A DNA stretch of 64,000 bases from Macrolepiota albuminosa (lineage: Eukaryota; Basidiomycota; Agaricomycetes; Agaricales; Agaricaceae). The DNA is taken from contig JAMWFC010000079.1 of assembly GCA_027475525.1 (NCBI GenBank), positions 248,001 through 312,000 of the forward strand. Reading direction: 5' to 3'. Both the position numbers and the translations under genes were made by a program. Below the pieces are notes generated by a model. It ran no database searches and was not told where the DNA came from. It saw only the letters and a program-made list of their open reading frames with translations. Below are positions 10,984 through 22,500 of this stretch, in pieces; the first letter of the stretch is position 1; the number at the start of each line of letters is the position of its first letter.

Positions 10984-11844
10984 ATGCACTGGCGGACCCT
11001 CTTTGGGTTCGCCTTATGTCGAGCATTGTGCGCTAACAGCGCAGCCAAGCCGGTGATCGTACGGCGCATGACCCTCGTCGTGGCCCGTCCAGGGCTTTAT
11101 CGAGAGGCGATTGCCTCGTATGATGCCATGTTCCCTGAGCAGCCATTTGAGCCCCAACGTGGGCCGCAGCTCGAAATTCACCAAGTTCATGTGCCCGACG
11201 ACCATGCACGGAACTTCTCCGACAACGACGTGTTATGCGTCTTTCTACACAACCGGATCCTGCTGGAATGGGTGGACCACGCATACACGTACGGCGTAGT
11301 CTTCCTGGAACAGCAGTTCCATTCCCCCACGATGTCTATGGACATCTTCAAGCAGGTTGATGACGAGCGCATGGAGCGCCTCTCCAAGTATGGCACCCCT
11401 GCTGCAATCCCGCAATGGGATGGATGGTGGGAGATGACTGAAGACGATCACTATTGTCTGATGTTCAAGCACCACGAGGAGAGCAAGCTCCCGGAAAACC
11501 CTGAGGCCAACGGCCTCTATTACTTGATTGGCATGGACCCAAATCGGGTCAACCTCCTAAAACGCTTGGCAGCGCATGACCTGCCAACAGCGGACATGGA
11601 CCCAGGCCGGGTCAATCTCCTGTCACGCACGGCAGAGCAGGGTACGCTTACCACCACCGCTTCAGCGATTAACATCGCACTAACAGAGCTTATGGTGGTA
11701 GACACGCCTGCAGTCGAGGGGCCTATAACCCCACCGAGGACGGAATCGGCGCCTCCCCCTCCTGCGATTAACGTTGCACTGGAGGAGGAGGCAATGGTGA
11801 CTGAGACGGGCGCTGTTGCAGGAGCATCGTCATCCGGGTCCTAG
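10984..11844 (+). CDS. Gypsy-Y accessory ORF, C-terminal part
   Basis: The frame of 286 codons is probably the continuation of the preceding accessory ORF after a stop and a nearby frameshift. The folded-looking part, about residues 1-180, is clearly homologous to Gypsy-A (14112-14767) and Gypsy-B (25573-24800). Shared blocks are the PGLYREAIA region, the FLHNRIL-WVDHAY region, and P-QWDGWWE followed by LIGMD. The last 100 residues are Pro/Thr/Ala-rich and acidic, and Gypsy-B has a similar acidic tail. No named domain is recognised. Retention in copies of very different age suggests a function for the element, such as particle assembly, host interaction or nuclear import; that is inference. 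Confidence 0.75.
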   Translation: MHWRTLFGFALCRALCANSAAKPVIVRRMTLVVARPGLYREAIASYDAMFPEQPFEPQRGPQLEIHQVHVPDDHARNFSDNDVLCVFLHNRILLEWVDHAYTYGVVFLEQQFHSPTMSMDIFKQVDDERMERLSKYGTPAAIPQWDGWWEMTEDDHYCLMFKHHEESKLPENPEANGLYYLIGMDPNRVNLLKRLAAHDLPTADMDPGRVNLLSRTAEQGTLTTTASAINIALTELMVVDTPAVEGPITPPRTESAPPPPAINVALEEEAMVTETGAVAGASSSGS

Positions 11845-12192
11845 ACCCTCGTATACGTTATTGTGTATGTACCTCTGAGTATTTCACTCGAACCATTTCA
11901 GCTGATACACACTCTAGAGTCGCATGTAGATACAGCGGACCCAGAGGAGGGGTCATCCTTTTTGTTTTTTATATTTTGTTTATACATACCATTTTCTATC
12001 TACTGCTGGCGCCCCCTGCGCCCTTGTCTGATAAGGACTGCTTTCTATTATGTCTGGCCGACACATCTCCATTGCGCATGAGTGCTAACGCCTTGCAGCC
12101 ATGCCATACGCGTGTAGTCATCCGTTGTTTGCACTACCGTGCATCTTTCATCTCGCTCTACCTCCCTTTCTCAAGACCGAGTATTCGGTCTC

Positions 12193-12203
12193 ATTGGGGG
12201 GTA
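12193..12203 (+). other. polypurine tract of Gypsy-Y
   Basis: The G-rich stretch with a run of six G lies immediately upstream of the 3' LTR, where plus-strand priming occurs. The preceding 350 bp after the accessory ORF hold no gene. Confidence 0.65.
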
Positions 12204-12372
12204 TGTAATGGAGTCGTCCGTATTCTCAGCGTCAACGACGCTATAATCAATTAGTAGAGTATTATGTAAGATAACATCTTGTTTTCACTCCAAGTACTAG
12301 TCAATCCGATACTGCGGTCTGATTTGGCACTTGTGTGATACACACAAGATCTAACCCGTAACTTCGGTTACA
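12204..12372 (+). repeat. Gypsy-Y 3' LTR
   Basis: This 169-bp copy of the 5' LTR has four substitutions and lacks a 4-bp AGTT. The same two hairpins are present, and CATGC follows. Confidence 0.95.
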
Positions 12373-12770
12373 CATGCCCTCTATGCTGCACAGAATTCAT
12401 GCAGACACAGTAGCCTACTGAGGGGTGGTCAAGCTTGCTAGGCAAGCTCTGAAGAATATTGAGCATGTGCAGAATGTGATCATTGAAATGTGGGTCTTTT
12501 AGGCAAAACATATTAATCATCATCAGCAGATGGATCTGCCTATATCAGTGGAGTGTTGATATATCTATCAACACATAACCTGAGACTGCCCAAAGAATAG
12601 ATGAGCAAGCTCTGCCCAAAGTGGGTAGACCAATACTGTGTACTGCATGCAGAGCCTAGTACCTCCAATTATATCTTGAAGCTGCCACAGGTACTACAGG
12701 AATAAAATATCATTCCAATGTTTCATGTGTTGCTGTTGCAACCATATGACACATCAGACAATATAACAAG
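12373..12770 (+). pseudogene. Gypsy-A integrase fragment, 3' piece
   Basis: This continues the gene begun at 3-165. The translation starts MPSM, then follows the Gypsy-Y integrase through VVKLARQALKN, the IGPY region and FHVLLLQPYD, with several stops (for example after VAY and MWVF) and small indels. Identity is far lower than between the Gypsy-Y LTRs, so this copy is old. Confidence 0.85.
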
Positions 12771-12981
12771 TGGTTTGTCAAAAGCATCATTGAACATCAA
12801 TAGACCAAGCATGCTGGAAAGTGTGGTTTCAGTGGTCATATACTCCTTCCAGTCAATGCTAGCCTTCAGCTCCTCTAGCATAATCTACACATCAATGCCC
12901 CTGCCTCTGTATATTAACCTGGCACACTACCTAGACATGGCAAATGTGCTGGCAATGATGCTGCACTCATAGCTATAGGGA

Positions 12982-14767
12982 GTGTGGAGCACAATGCCCC
13001 AGTATAGTACTTTGTTTGAGGCATGGTCTGAGGATGGCAGATCCACTGCTCTTGAGGCTACAATGCTGGCTGGGAGTGCAGAAACTCTCAGTACAGAAAT
13101 AAAAGACAAGTATCCAGCTGAAGCACCAAGAGAGAGCCTGGCCAGGCTTGAGATGCCACAACAACCTGAGACCAGCCCAGAAAAAGAGTCATGCATTTGA
13201 TGCAACAAAGAAAAAGCATGGGCTGAAAAGCCTACTCACAACCAGGACTTTGCCTTGGCATCCGTTTTGCAGAGGCTGGGGGATAATGAGTACAATGTAC
13301 CCACAGACTCTTTGTTTCTCCACAATGCAATGGATCTATGAACAAACAGTACTATCCTGTAGAGGCTGCCTTTGCTGCTCTCTATTGATGAGTGGTATGA
13401 GGAGCCTGAAGAGGCTTGTATGGAATCTCTGGTGCTGCACAAGACTGTGGCACAACATATAGTGCACAAACAGCACAATAGTAATTAATAGGCCAAGATG
13501 AACTGTTGTGTGCAGGAGAGCACAAAGAGGGAGGCTGCCCACCTCAAAGAAGTAACATGGCACATCTTTGATGTGCTCAGCATAGTGATCTATCAAGATC
13601 AATCTGTCAAGTGCCAGAACTTGTTCTTTGGCACAGGGCTGGGGCTCAAATTTTATTGGTTGGCACTGACCAACACTATCTTTATCAGGAAAAAGGCCTG
13701 CACAGCTCTGGCCTATGAGGCCAAAAAACTAGGCAACTCTGCTAAAGCACCTAACACCAAGGTGTATAAGTTGCATCTTGGGAATCTTCCTAAAACTCTC
13801 TAAAGCTTTGACAGCTCCATGCACTGGTTAATAATCAGTTTATGCCAATCTGGCAATGACAAGCAAAATATCTTCTGCTTAACAGATTCAAACGAGTGAG
13901 CCTTGATTGCCACTCTACTGCCAGAGACAATACAATGTCTCTACTGCTTAAGGACAATCAATATAAGACAATATCAGGCCCTTTAATAAGATCAGAGGAG
14001 TGAGAGCAAGTCCCACATATGATTGTGTCCTTGTAGCTGTACCAATGCAAAAATACTGGGAGAATTGCCTTCATAGGCATAAACCTCCCTAACATAAAGC
14101 AACTATTTGCTTTGAACTTCCTAAGCTCCTATGCCTTTCTATACAGGCATCTTGGGATATCTAATGTGTGGGCCAGTCTAGCCATGGACCAGACCATGCA
14201 CATCTACTGGTGCAGCTTATTCAGGTTTGTGCTTGTCTATGCATTTTGCACAAGCTGCCCCTTTAAGTTCATGGTGCATAGGCACCTGGCTTATGTATTC
14301 ACTTTGCCTGGCCTCTACCAAGAGGCCATTGCCAAGTCTGAGGTAGTAATGGGGCAACCATTTGTACTTCTCTCACTTCAAGACTCAGACTTGAGTCTTG
14401 GCCTGTTGATATACCAGAGGCATCATCCTCCATGTTTATCACCTTGTATCCTTTACATGTTCTTATTCACAATCAAATACCAGTCAGCTGGGCTGACCAT
14501 GCATACATCTATAGGGTCACTTTCTTGGCCTACATATTTTTTGCTGACCATTGGCTACAGCAGGAGGCTGCTGCAATTGACAATGAGAGGCTCCAATGCC
14601 TTGACTACTATGAGACTCCACAGTCCATTGTCAAGTGGGATGGGTGGCACAAAGCCACTTTTGATGATTGGCAGTGCCTGATGCTCCAGCAACAGAACAA
14701 TTGGCACATCTTCAACAACATATTCCACAATGAAATGTACCTTCTCATTGGGCAGGATCTCCATGCC
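12982..14767 (+). pseudogene. Gypsy-A accessory ORF, decayed
   Basis: These broken frames correspond to the accessory ORFs of Gypsy-Y and Gypsy-B. From about 13380 the order of blocks is DEWYEEPEEAC, TNTIFIRKKA (matching TNTVLMGADA in Gypsy-Y), FALNFLSSYAFLY, MHIYWCSLFRF, LPGLYQEAIA, SWADHAYIYR, then VKWDGWHKATF and YLLIGQD. Blocks lie in different frames with scattered stops, but the order matches Gypsy-Y exactly. The N-terminal disordered part is much shorter than in Gypsy-Y. It is not translated as it stands. Confidence 0.8.
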
Positions 14768-14924
14768 TGAGATCTCTGGACATGCTTATTGGTTGGGAAT
14801 TGCAGCACATATAGAGGACATGTGACTAACTGCAAGTGTGCCACAGAGGAAAATAAGGGGAGAAAAAATAGAACTATACAATTCCAAGGATATGGATTGG
14901 AAACAGAGACAATGGCACCTCAGT

Positions 14925-15068
14925 TGTTTACTACCCAACTGAGGTGTGTATCAAGTTACCCTATGATATGATATGATATCAACTAACTCATATATTAGTC
15001 TTGTGTCAAACAGGTAGCTAGGCACACAATATAGTTATTTACTACCTGACTGAGTCTTGTGTCAAACA
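14925..15068 (+). repeat. Copia-1 5' LTR (left end approximate)
   Basis: The region begins TGTTTACTACC and ends GTGTCAAACA, directly before a copia-type primer site. The block TCTTGTGTCAAACAGG occurs twice, about 57 bp apart. A strong inverted repeat (CCTCAGTTG / CAACTGAGG) lies at its left edge. Confidence 0.55.
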
Positions 15069-15083
15069 GGTTATGGGCCCTGG
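15069..15083 (+). other. Copia-1 primer binding site (initiator Met tRNA, internal)
   Basis: GGTTATGGGCCCTGG is complementary to the anticodon-arm region of initiator tRNA-Met (the GGGCCCATAACC type), the half-tRNA primer known for Drosophila copia. Copia-2 and Copia-3 carry GGTTATGGGC at the same position. Confidence 0.7.
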
Positions 15084-15153
15084 CACTCAGTAAATTTTTT
15101 AGATGACTCACCAATAGCAACCATCAAACCAGACAAACTAAACTAAAAACAAC

Positions 15154-16985
15154 ATGATGAACCCAACACTATTTCTGCTACCTGCAAAGGAAAAGTTTGA
15201 TGGGTCCAATTGGACATTGTTCAAAATGATGATTACTGAAGCAGCCCATGGCCATGATCTGTTAGACTACCTGACCAGAGAAATTGAAAAACCCACTCGC
15301 ACAAAGATTGAAAGTAGTGAGACTAAACCCCCCTCTATATCCTGGTAAAGAGCACCCAACCCTACCTCTGACAAATGGATGCAGCACAATGCCTATGCTC
15401 ACAGCATGATAATCCTAAACGTGATCAATCCTATTGGCACAGGCATAAAACTTGACAGGACTGCTGTCAAAGCCTGGTTCTCACTGACAACACTGCACAA
15501 CACAAAGTCAGATCTGAGATTGATCAGGATAGAGGAAGAGCTTAACTCCATCAAGTACAGGGATGGGTTTAATATCGAGGCACATTTCAGAGCACTCCAT
15601 ACAGCACAGTCAAAGACAAATGACTAAGGGGCTAGAATCAATAATAAATGATTCAGAGCATATATCTTGAAGTCAATGCCAAGCATGTAGGCCCCAGTCA
15701 CTGGGGCATTCTTCCAAGAGAAAATGTCAGCAGAAGTGATTGTCAGACTCACAACACATGCACTGCTATTGCACAGACCATCAGTCATTGCTCCAACCAA
15801 TTCCATGAATGTTCTCATGACACAGATAGTCTTGACCCACAATGACAGGAATGCAAAGTGCAAAAACCTGAACTGCAGACATACTGGCCACACAAAGGAA
15901 AGGTGCTTCTAGAAGGGTGGGGGGATGGAGGGTCAGTACCCAGACTGGTGGCAGAAAGGCAAGACCACAAACAGCAGCAGTAATACATTATCAACCCAGT
16001 TGGCCACTACCATATCAGTATCCACAACCTCCCAAGCAAACTTCATGACCATAACTGCCGCTGACAATGCTGCAAACCCCAGATGCCTAGCCTTCTTGAC
16101 CCTGACACAGGCATCTGATAAGCATGATGTTATAATGTACACAGACTCTGGTGCTAGCCAGCATTTCTTCACTGATCAAGGAGACTTTATAACATATGGC
16201 CCCCCTGATGCAGCTGACATGGCAGGAGTGATAGCAGAGGGACGCACCTTCAGAATTCTGGGGTGTGGACAAGTTTGAAGATAGGTAAACTATAAAGGGG
16301 AAACAATTAAAATAATCCTCAAGGATGCCTTCTACATACCTGACTTGTTCCACAATCTGGTCTTACTTGAATTTCTTGTACAGAAAGGGGTGAACTCAAG
16401 GATGCCTTCTACATACCTGACTTGTTCCACAATCTGGTCTTACTTGAATTTCTTGTACAGAAAGGGGTGAAGATTGGCTTAGAAAGTGGGGGGATCAGTG
16501 ATGCACACACCAGATGAGAAACTATTCCTGCACTGCAGTATGGAGATGTCAATATTCATGATCAACTTTACTCAGCCCCTGCTAGCAATGGCTGCATGCT
16601 CACTCAACCACCCTGTTAACCTTGAAACATGGCACCAACAACTTGCACATGTCAGTAAGGGGACTCTGCATGACATAATATGTGTGGATATAGTAACCAG
16701 CCTATCTATCACTAGACTGTTGACAAATGGACACTGTGAGGACTGCATAATGAGCAAACAGTCACACTGCCCCTTTGACATAAACCACAAACCTGAGACA
16801 GTCTTCTACAAGCATGTGGCATTTGACATCTGCGGACCAGCTTGCATACAGACTACTGGAGAAAAGAGCCTAATGCTCATAGTAACTGACCATGCCAGAG
16901 CAGAGTGCACAATGTGGTACTTGTCAAACAAGGCTGCCAAGACAACTGTAGCCTATCTTGAAGTCTTCAATGTGCATGTGGAGAA
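15154..16985 (+). pseudogene. Copia-1 gag-protease-integrase fragment
   Basis: Broken frames show, in order: gag beginning with LPAKEKFDGSNW at 15154; the gag middle (AWFSLTTLHN); a zinc knuckle ending GHTKERCF at 15912; protease with DSGASQHFF at about 16144; and the gag-pre-integrase and integrase start (LETWHQQLAHVS; C-DC-MSKQ; FDICGP). There are stops and frameshifts between blocks, and an exact 77-bp duplication lies at 16318-16471. RT is absent. The gene is an old non-functional relic. Confidence 0.8.
16318..16471. repeat. exact 77-bp tandem duplication (3 of 6)
   Basis: 16318-16394 is identical to 16395-16471. The host sequence is old copia DNA with no relation to the other 77-bp cases. 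Confidence 0.97.
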
Positions 16986-17053
16986 CCGACCAGACTGGTC
17001 TGATTCTGTGCAGTATGACCGCTAAGCTCTTTCAAACCTGTAACTTTGTTACA
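16986..17053 (+). repeat. Gypsy-A 3' LTR, terminal fragment
   Basis: The last 68 bp of a gypsy LTR match the end of the Gypsy-B LTR (27876-27945, opposite strand) almost base for base, and more weakly the Gypsy-Y LTR. It ends GTAAC-TTT-GTTACA, the same terminal stem as Gypsy-Y with a different loop. Confidence 0.75.
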
Positions 17054-18701
17054 AGCAATGACTTTCAGAAAGCGCCAATATTGAAGAAAGGCATCAGAAA
17101 ACCAGTGACCTAGGAGTTTGACAATGTCAGGAGAGATTTGGCATAATAGTAGATGAGTAGTACCATCAATTTTTAGACAATGACCTGTAATGACAGGAAG
17201 TTGTCTTGGTTCAAATATTTATAAACTCATTTTGTCAGAGGTATCAGGATGATGAAGGAGCTCCTATATGAAGCCAGTGAAGAATCTGAGAATGTAAAGT
17301 TTAGCATATGATAAATGTAAAGAGCGGTAATAGGATTTGCCTCATAATGCTTAGGCAACAAGACATTTCTCCTTTCTTTCCAGCAATCTTCATGTTAGGC
17401 AAGTGTTGTAAGCAGACTGCCAGTCTGACTTCACTAAAGCCGTGCCCAATAAACTGAAACACGATTTATTTTTGAGAGAAAACTAAACTACCTCTTCACC
17501 TACTCCTCTATATATATGTCTGTCTAACTACTTGAAATAAGGTTCTCACTTGAATAAGATTCTTTTTTCCTTCAATCAACACCCCTATTCTCTGATCTCT
17601 GCCCCCTATCATGTGATGTTTTTGAGACCTTTCTATAGGTCTACATAAATAAATATAATGAGTTAATTTGATGTAGTAATGTATAGGTTAAGTATAGCAA
17701 ATAATAGATAATCCATCCATATACATTAGCCATGAGTTGGGCTGTGAGCGCATCTTAAACACTTCTCAGTAATGCATGATTGGCAAGTAGATAACCCAAC
17801 AATAATGCTGGCTGTGGATATAGATGTGATTATCTATGTTTGTATTTATAAATTTGAAGACTGAAGCATATGTAGAAGGTAGTTGTTGTATATGGTGAAT
17901 ATGAGTGAAGTTTGTATGAATTTCTAAAGTGATAGGTGAGGATGGGTGGGCACAAAAATATGAAGAATATCCTGCTAAATGATAGTTTAAACAAAAGCTC
18001 AGGATCATTTTCATTACTTTAGTAGTGGGTCTATGCTCTGCAAACAACACTGGCAAAATTTTCAGGTCTGACTTTCATCATGTGTTCCTCTTTCAGACTT
18101 TCCCTGTTTCATAATGTTTTACTGGTGGTTGTGTTTCTCCTACCCTCAGTCTCTATAGTTTCCCTATTTTTTGTGTTACTGCACCCTATATTATGAGCTA
18201 AGCCCAAAGAATGTTTTGTAAATTGCCAGCATTATGTTTTCTATTTTTCTACCATGTGTTCCACTACAGTACAGCTATACCTGTTTACTCTATATGAAAT
18301 ATCATGTACTTGTGCCATGAGGAAGAGATGAGAAAAAAATTATGTATAACATGGTAGTGTGAACAAGAAGGAAATCAAGAATTGAGTATGAATAAAGTCT
18401 AAAAGTGTGTGTTTGAAATAGTAATGACTGCAGCCTTGATATATGGATCTAAACAGCATCAGAGCCATACTGGACATAGTTAGCATGCATGCAGTTGTGC
18501 CAGGCAGTTGTGTTGTGTTTGTTGAAAATACCATTTATTATGATGACTTACCAGGTGCTTCAATATTATAGATCATGCCTAGCAAGCACTGAATGTTTGC
18601 AACACTGTCCTCAGACATGTCTAACACAATATATATCGAGGATTTATTAAATGACAACCAATGACCTTGCTCAGAGACTTTGATTACTACACAAACTGGA
18701 G
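17054..18701. other. no gene recognised
   Basis: This is AT-rich DNA with no open frame above about 100 codons and no transposon motif I can identify on either strand. It lies between the end of Gypsy-A and the truncated LTR of Gypsy-B. Confidence 0.6.
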
Positions 18702-18869
18702 ATTATTGACTACGTAGTTTGACACAAAATTAAGCTTCTTACTAAGCAGCAGATATATATGTATTTAAATATATGTAAATAATATTATATTATAATAAAT
18801 ATAATATAATATTTGCTATTCTACTAACTAAAACTATGTGGCCGATGCCACATAGTGTACTATGCTACA
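18702..18869 (-). repeat. Gypsy-B 3' LTR fragment
   Basis: On the minus strand it starts TGTAGCATAG directly after a G-rich tract and matches the LTR at 27960-28085 through the AT-rich block to GTGTCAAAC. It is truncated before the LTR 3' end. Confidence 0.75.
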
Positions 18870-18914
18870 CACTCCCCAATCAGACCAAACTATGGTCTCA
18901 AAGCACCACAACAG

Positions 18915-19137
18915 TTAGACCATTGGTAAGTTGGGTTCAGGGGCTATGGGGGAATTTCCAGGCTCCTGGAATGGATTAGCAGTTGCATTATCCATATCGT
19001 AGTCGAGGAGGTCATCTTTGGGGGCAGGCTTATGTGAGGTGCCTGATAGTCCTGCCTGAGGCAGGGAGTCATCATAGTCCCATAGTGGGGACAGTGTGAG
19101 GTTAGGGTTGAAAGTTGGACCTGTGACAGGTGCTTGG
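18915..19137 (-). pseudogene. Gypsy-B accessory ORF, C-terminal tail
   Basis: An uninterrupted frame on the minus strand enters from the Copia-2 insertion site and ends at TAA 18917-18915. It encodes an acidic, Pro-rich tail (DYDDSLPQ, then DLLDYDMDN). Joining it to the right-hand side across the CTTGG target duplication keeps the frame (Glu-Leu-Gln then Ala-Pro-Val). This shows that the accessory ORF was open here when Copia-2 inserted. Confidence 0.75.
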
Positions 19138-19504
19138 TGTTAGAACTTGAGCAGTATGGTGATACATAGACCGTCGTCTACACCTAGATAAGGTTACACC
19201 GTAAGCTTATATCCTCAGTGAGTATAAACACGACTATATTTCTGTACCTAGATAAGGTTACACCGTAAGCTTATATCTAGGTAGGATCATAAGTATGAGT
19301 AAGTCCTGGTATGTTGGTATCGGATAACGTACCCTCAGTGAGTATAAACACGACTGAGGGTACTGGTACGTATGGGGTGCATATATATGTTCTATCTGTG
19401 GACAAAGCATGGGTGGCCACTGTGTGTCCATTTGACAGTGGCTCGGGGCATCAACTTTTACCATATCACAATTGTCACATTATGACGTACGATATGTTCC
19501 AACA
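19138..19504 (-). repeat. Copia-2 3' LTR with two stem-loops
   Basis: The 367-bp LTR holds two perfect inverted repeats: ACCTAGAT / ATCTAGGT at 19246-19282 and TACCCTCAG / CTGAGGGTA at 19330-19362. The loop sequences of both also occur earlier in the LTR (19182-19236) without the right-hand stem arms. Confidence 0.95.
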
Positions 19505-19562
19505 CTCCTCCTTGCCACGAGCCGACTGTCCGTTTCTCCTCCTCGCGTATGGGTCGTGGTGA

Positions 19563-22500
19563 TCAGGAGACCCTGAGCATCTGTTGTAGTCGAGTGAACA
19601 GAGGTTTGGGTAGTGCTTTCGTAAACATGTCTGCTACGTTGTCTCTAGTGTGAACGTATTTCACAATAATGTCGCCCATCTGTGCGCGTTCGCGGATGAA
19701 GTGATACTTTATGTCGAAGTGTTTTACTCGGGCGTGAGCTGTCGGGTCTTCAGAGAGTAAGATTGCCGCTTTGTTATCGCAGAAGATCGTGGTCGGTTTG
19801 GGCGTGAAGTCCCAGCCCAGTTCCTTCGTGAGCATTCTTAGCCAGATGCACTCTTGAGTCGATTCGTAAGCGGCCATGTATTCGGCCTCGCAGGAAGATG
19901 TGGCGACCGTCTTTTGTTTGCGTACTGACCAAGAGATTGCCCCCGTGCCCAGTGACCACGTATACCCGCTCGTGCTCCGTCTGGTGTCTAGGCAACTGGC
20001 CCAGTCCGCATCTGTGAAGCCTCTGAGTACAATGGACGGTCCTCCGAGCCTCAACTTCATCTCTCTTGTCCCCTTCAGGTATCGGAGTAGTCGTATACCT
20101 GCGTTCCAGTGAGATCTGTCGTAGTTGTCTAGGAATTGAGAGAGTTGTTGAACTGCAAACGCTATGTCCAGACGCGTGGCAATGGCGATGTAGAGGAGGC
20201 ATCCGACTAGAGATCTGTAGGGGATACGTTTAATATCGTCTATCTCCTCCTGAGTTTGAAGTTCACGCCTAGGTCGTCTGAGCTTCAATCCAGGGTCCAT
20301 TGGCAATGAGACTGGGTGTGATTCCTGCTGTCCAAACTGTTGCACGACTCGATCAATAAAGGTGGTCTGAGAGAGCGCTACGGTGTGGTTCGTTCTATCC
20401 CACTCGATTGATACGCCAACCAAGTATCTTGGGGTGCCGAGGTCCGAAATCGTCCATGCCTCTCGCATCTGGGCTTTTAAGCGGTCGTTCTCATCCTTTG
20501 AGCTAGCAATAGATAAGAAGTCGTCGACGTGAACGGCGGCGATGATTGTCCCGGTAGATGATTTTCTGTGATATATACATGACTCACTGGAAAGACGAGT
20601 GAACCCCCATGAGACCATGCGGTCATTTAAGGTCTGATTCCAGATTCTTCCGGCTTGTTTCATCCCGTATAATCCTCGCATCAGCTCACATACCCAATCC
20701 TCTTTTCCTTGCTCCTCAAACCCTTTGGGCTGCTCCATATATTGCACTTCATCGTCTGGCAGAACTCCGTACAAGAAAGCCGTCTTAACATCGATTTGCG
20801 TCGCGTCCCATCCCTCGGTTGCCGCTATATGTAGAAGGATCCTCCACGATTCCATACGCGCTGTCGGCGACGTTGTCTTGTTGTAATCCTTCCCATATAT
20901 TTGCTCATATCCCTTAAATACTAGGCGCACCTTGTACCTAACCGGTTTTCCAAGTTCGTCTCTCTTAATCTTAAATATCGGGCGTCCTTTTCGTATCTTG
21001 CACCCACGAGGGACTTCGGAACGTGGGATGAGCCGGTAGACTTTCATCTCTTGTAGGGATTGGATCTCGTCGCGGTATGCCTCTTTCCATCTCTTTGCGT
21101 CCGGTCCTTCCTGGGCCTCTTTCCAGGTCCTAGGTTCTTCCGCTATGTCGATTGGAAGGGGTTCGAGGTCGCTGGGTTGCGATATTGCCGCTAGGATAGG
21201 ATCTTGATCAATGTCGACGTCACCATTTGTGGGTACGGGCGCTTGCTCGTTGTCAGTGGCTGTGTTATCAGGTGCCTGTTGCGCTCGTCTCTCAGCTCTC
21301 GCCTGTTTCACTCGCGCTTCGCTTTCCCTCACGTCTTCCATTATCTTTTCGAGCCTGGAAGCGGACCGGTTTTCCTCTTGTGCAGTTTTCTCCGTCGGGT
21401 GGCGAGTGCGGGTTGATCTGCGTAGTCCTGGAATTGGCTGCATCGGCTGGATGTCATCTCCTCCTTGTGTAAGCTGTCCTTGCTGATCAGCGTACGGGAT
21501 TTGAATTTCCGATTCCATCTCATGGCTGAGGTCGTCGTCCGAGCTTTGCGGCGTCAGTGAGGCCGATTCATCGAGTTCTTCGAGCGTAGGGATGGGAGGT
21601 TCGATACGGTCTGTGGGCGCGGTGTGAGTTGCGTCAGTGGGTAACCGTGAAGCTTCATGCCGTTCAATAAATTTCACATGATAAGATTGGTATACTTTCT
21701 TGTTAACATGATCCCAGCATCGGTAGGTTTTTGAGTTTAATCCGTAACCAATTAGTATACACTCAATAGACCTCGGTTTCACCTTGGGATTATGCGTTTG
21801 TATGAAAACGAACGCGCGGCATCCAATCTCACACATGTGCTCATAACTGGGTTCGCGTCCGAACCACAGTTCATAAGGAGTTTTACCGTTTAGTGACTTG
21901 GTGGGGGTTCTCGCATGGAGGTGTGCGGCTGTGGTATAAAATTCATCCCAGAGGAACTCGGGGCACCCGGAGTCGATTCTCATGCTCCTAGCTTTTCCCA
22001 TCAGGGTTCTATGCATTCACTCGACTCGTCCTATGTGTGCGGAGGTGTACGGGGCACTGTGTTCACTAGACGTTCCTCTCGACTTCAGCCATCCATCCAT
22101 TTTGTTGCTATGCAACTCGCCGTCGAAGCCTGTGCGATATATTCCCACCTTCTGACCTGTTTCGGTTTCACGGGCTAACTCCCACGCCTTTAATGCAGCA
22201 AACGCGTCGTCTTTGGACTTAAGCGGGATAGACCATGCCATGTTACTGTAGTCGTCCACGATATCTAATATATAGTGGTTTCCAGATCTAGACCATACGT
22301 TTACTGGACCCATCAAGTCAGCCCACACAATTTCCAGTCTCCGCCTTCCTCTGCGTCCTTCTTCCCGCACCTTTGGTACCGGCGTCCTGGTCTGCTTTCC
22401 AAGGATGCAACTGTTACATTTCGGTGGTGTGGAAGAGTGAAGGGATGGCGCACCTTTGATCTTGCGATCGCGGGCTAGGCGGATGACTGCTTGGTAATTT

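Larger units (their letters stand above)
166..12372 (+). mobile_element. Gypsy-Y: complete Ty3/gypsy chromovirus with extra 3' ORF
   Basis: This is a full-length LTR retrotransposon of 12,207 bp. Its LTRs of 173 and 169 bp both start TG and end CA, and a perfect 5-bp target duplication CATGC flanks it at 161-165 and 12373-12377. Internal order is gag, zinc knuckle, aspartic protease, reverse transcriptase, RNase H, integrase, chromodomain, then a large accessory coding region. The LTRs differ by about four substitutions and one 4-bp indel, so insertion is recent. The coding frames carry six in-frame stops, a 1-bp insertion in pol and two 77-bp duplications. The copy is not autonomous as assembled. 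It inserted into the integrase gene of an older relative. Confidence 0.95.
14925..16985 (+). mobile_element. Copia-1: truncated Ty1/copia element
   Basis: A 5' LTR (about 14925-15068) is followed by a primer site and by gag, protease and the first part of integrase. The element stops abruptly at about 16985, where the sequence changes to the 3' end of a gypsy LTR. RT, RNase H and the 3' LTR are missing. The left end is approximate because no target duplication could be identified. It lies inside Gypsy-A. Confidence 0.75.

Noticed and set aside
450..11844. Programmed stop readthrough as explanation of the in-frame TGA and TAG codons in Gypsy-Y
   Set aside because: Six stops in one element, with CAG at the first site in Gypsy-B and parallel point stops in copia and Helitron, fit mutation better than readthrough.
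8909..11844. Accessory ORF as an envelope gene (errantivirus-like)
   Set aside because: No signal peptide, transmembrane helix, cleavage site or cysteine pattern is visible.
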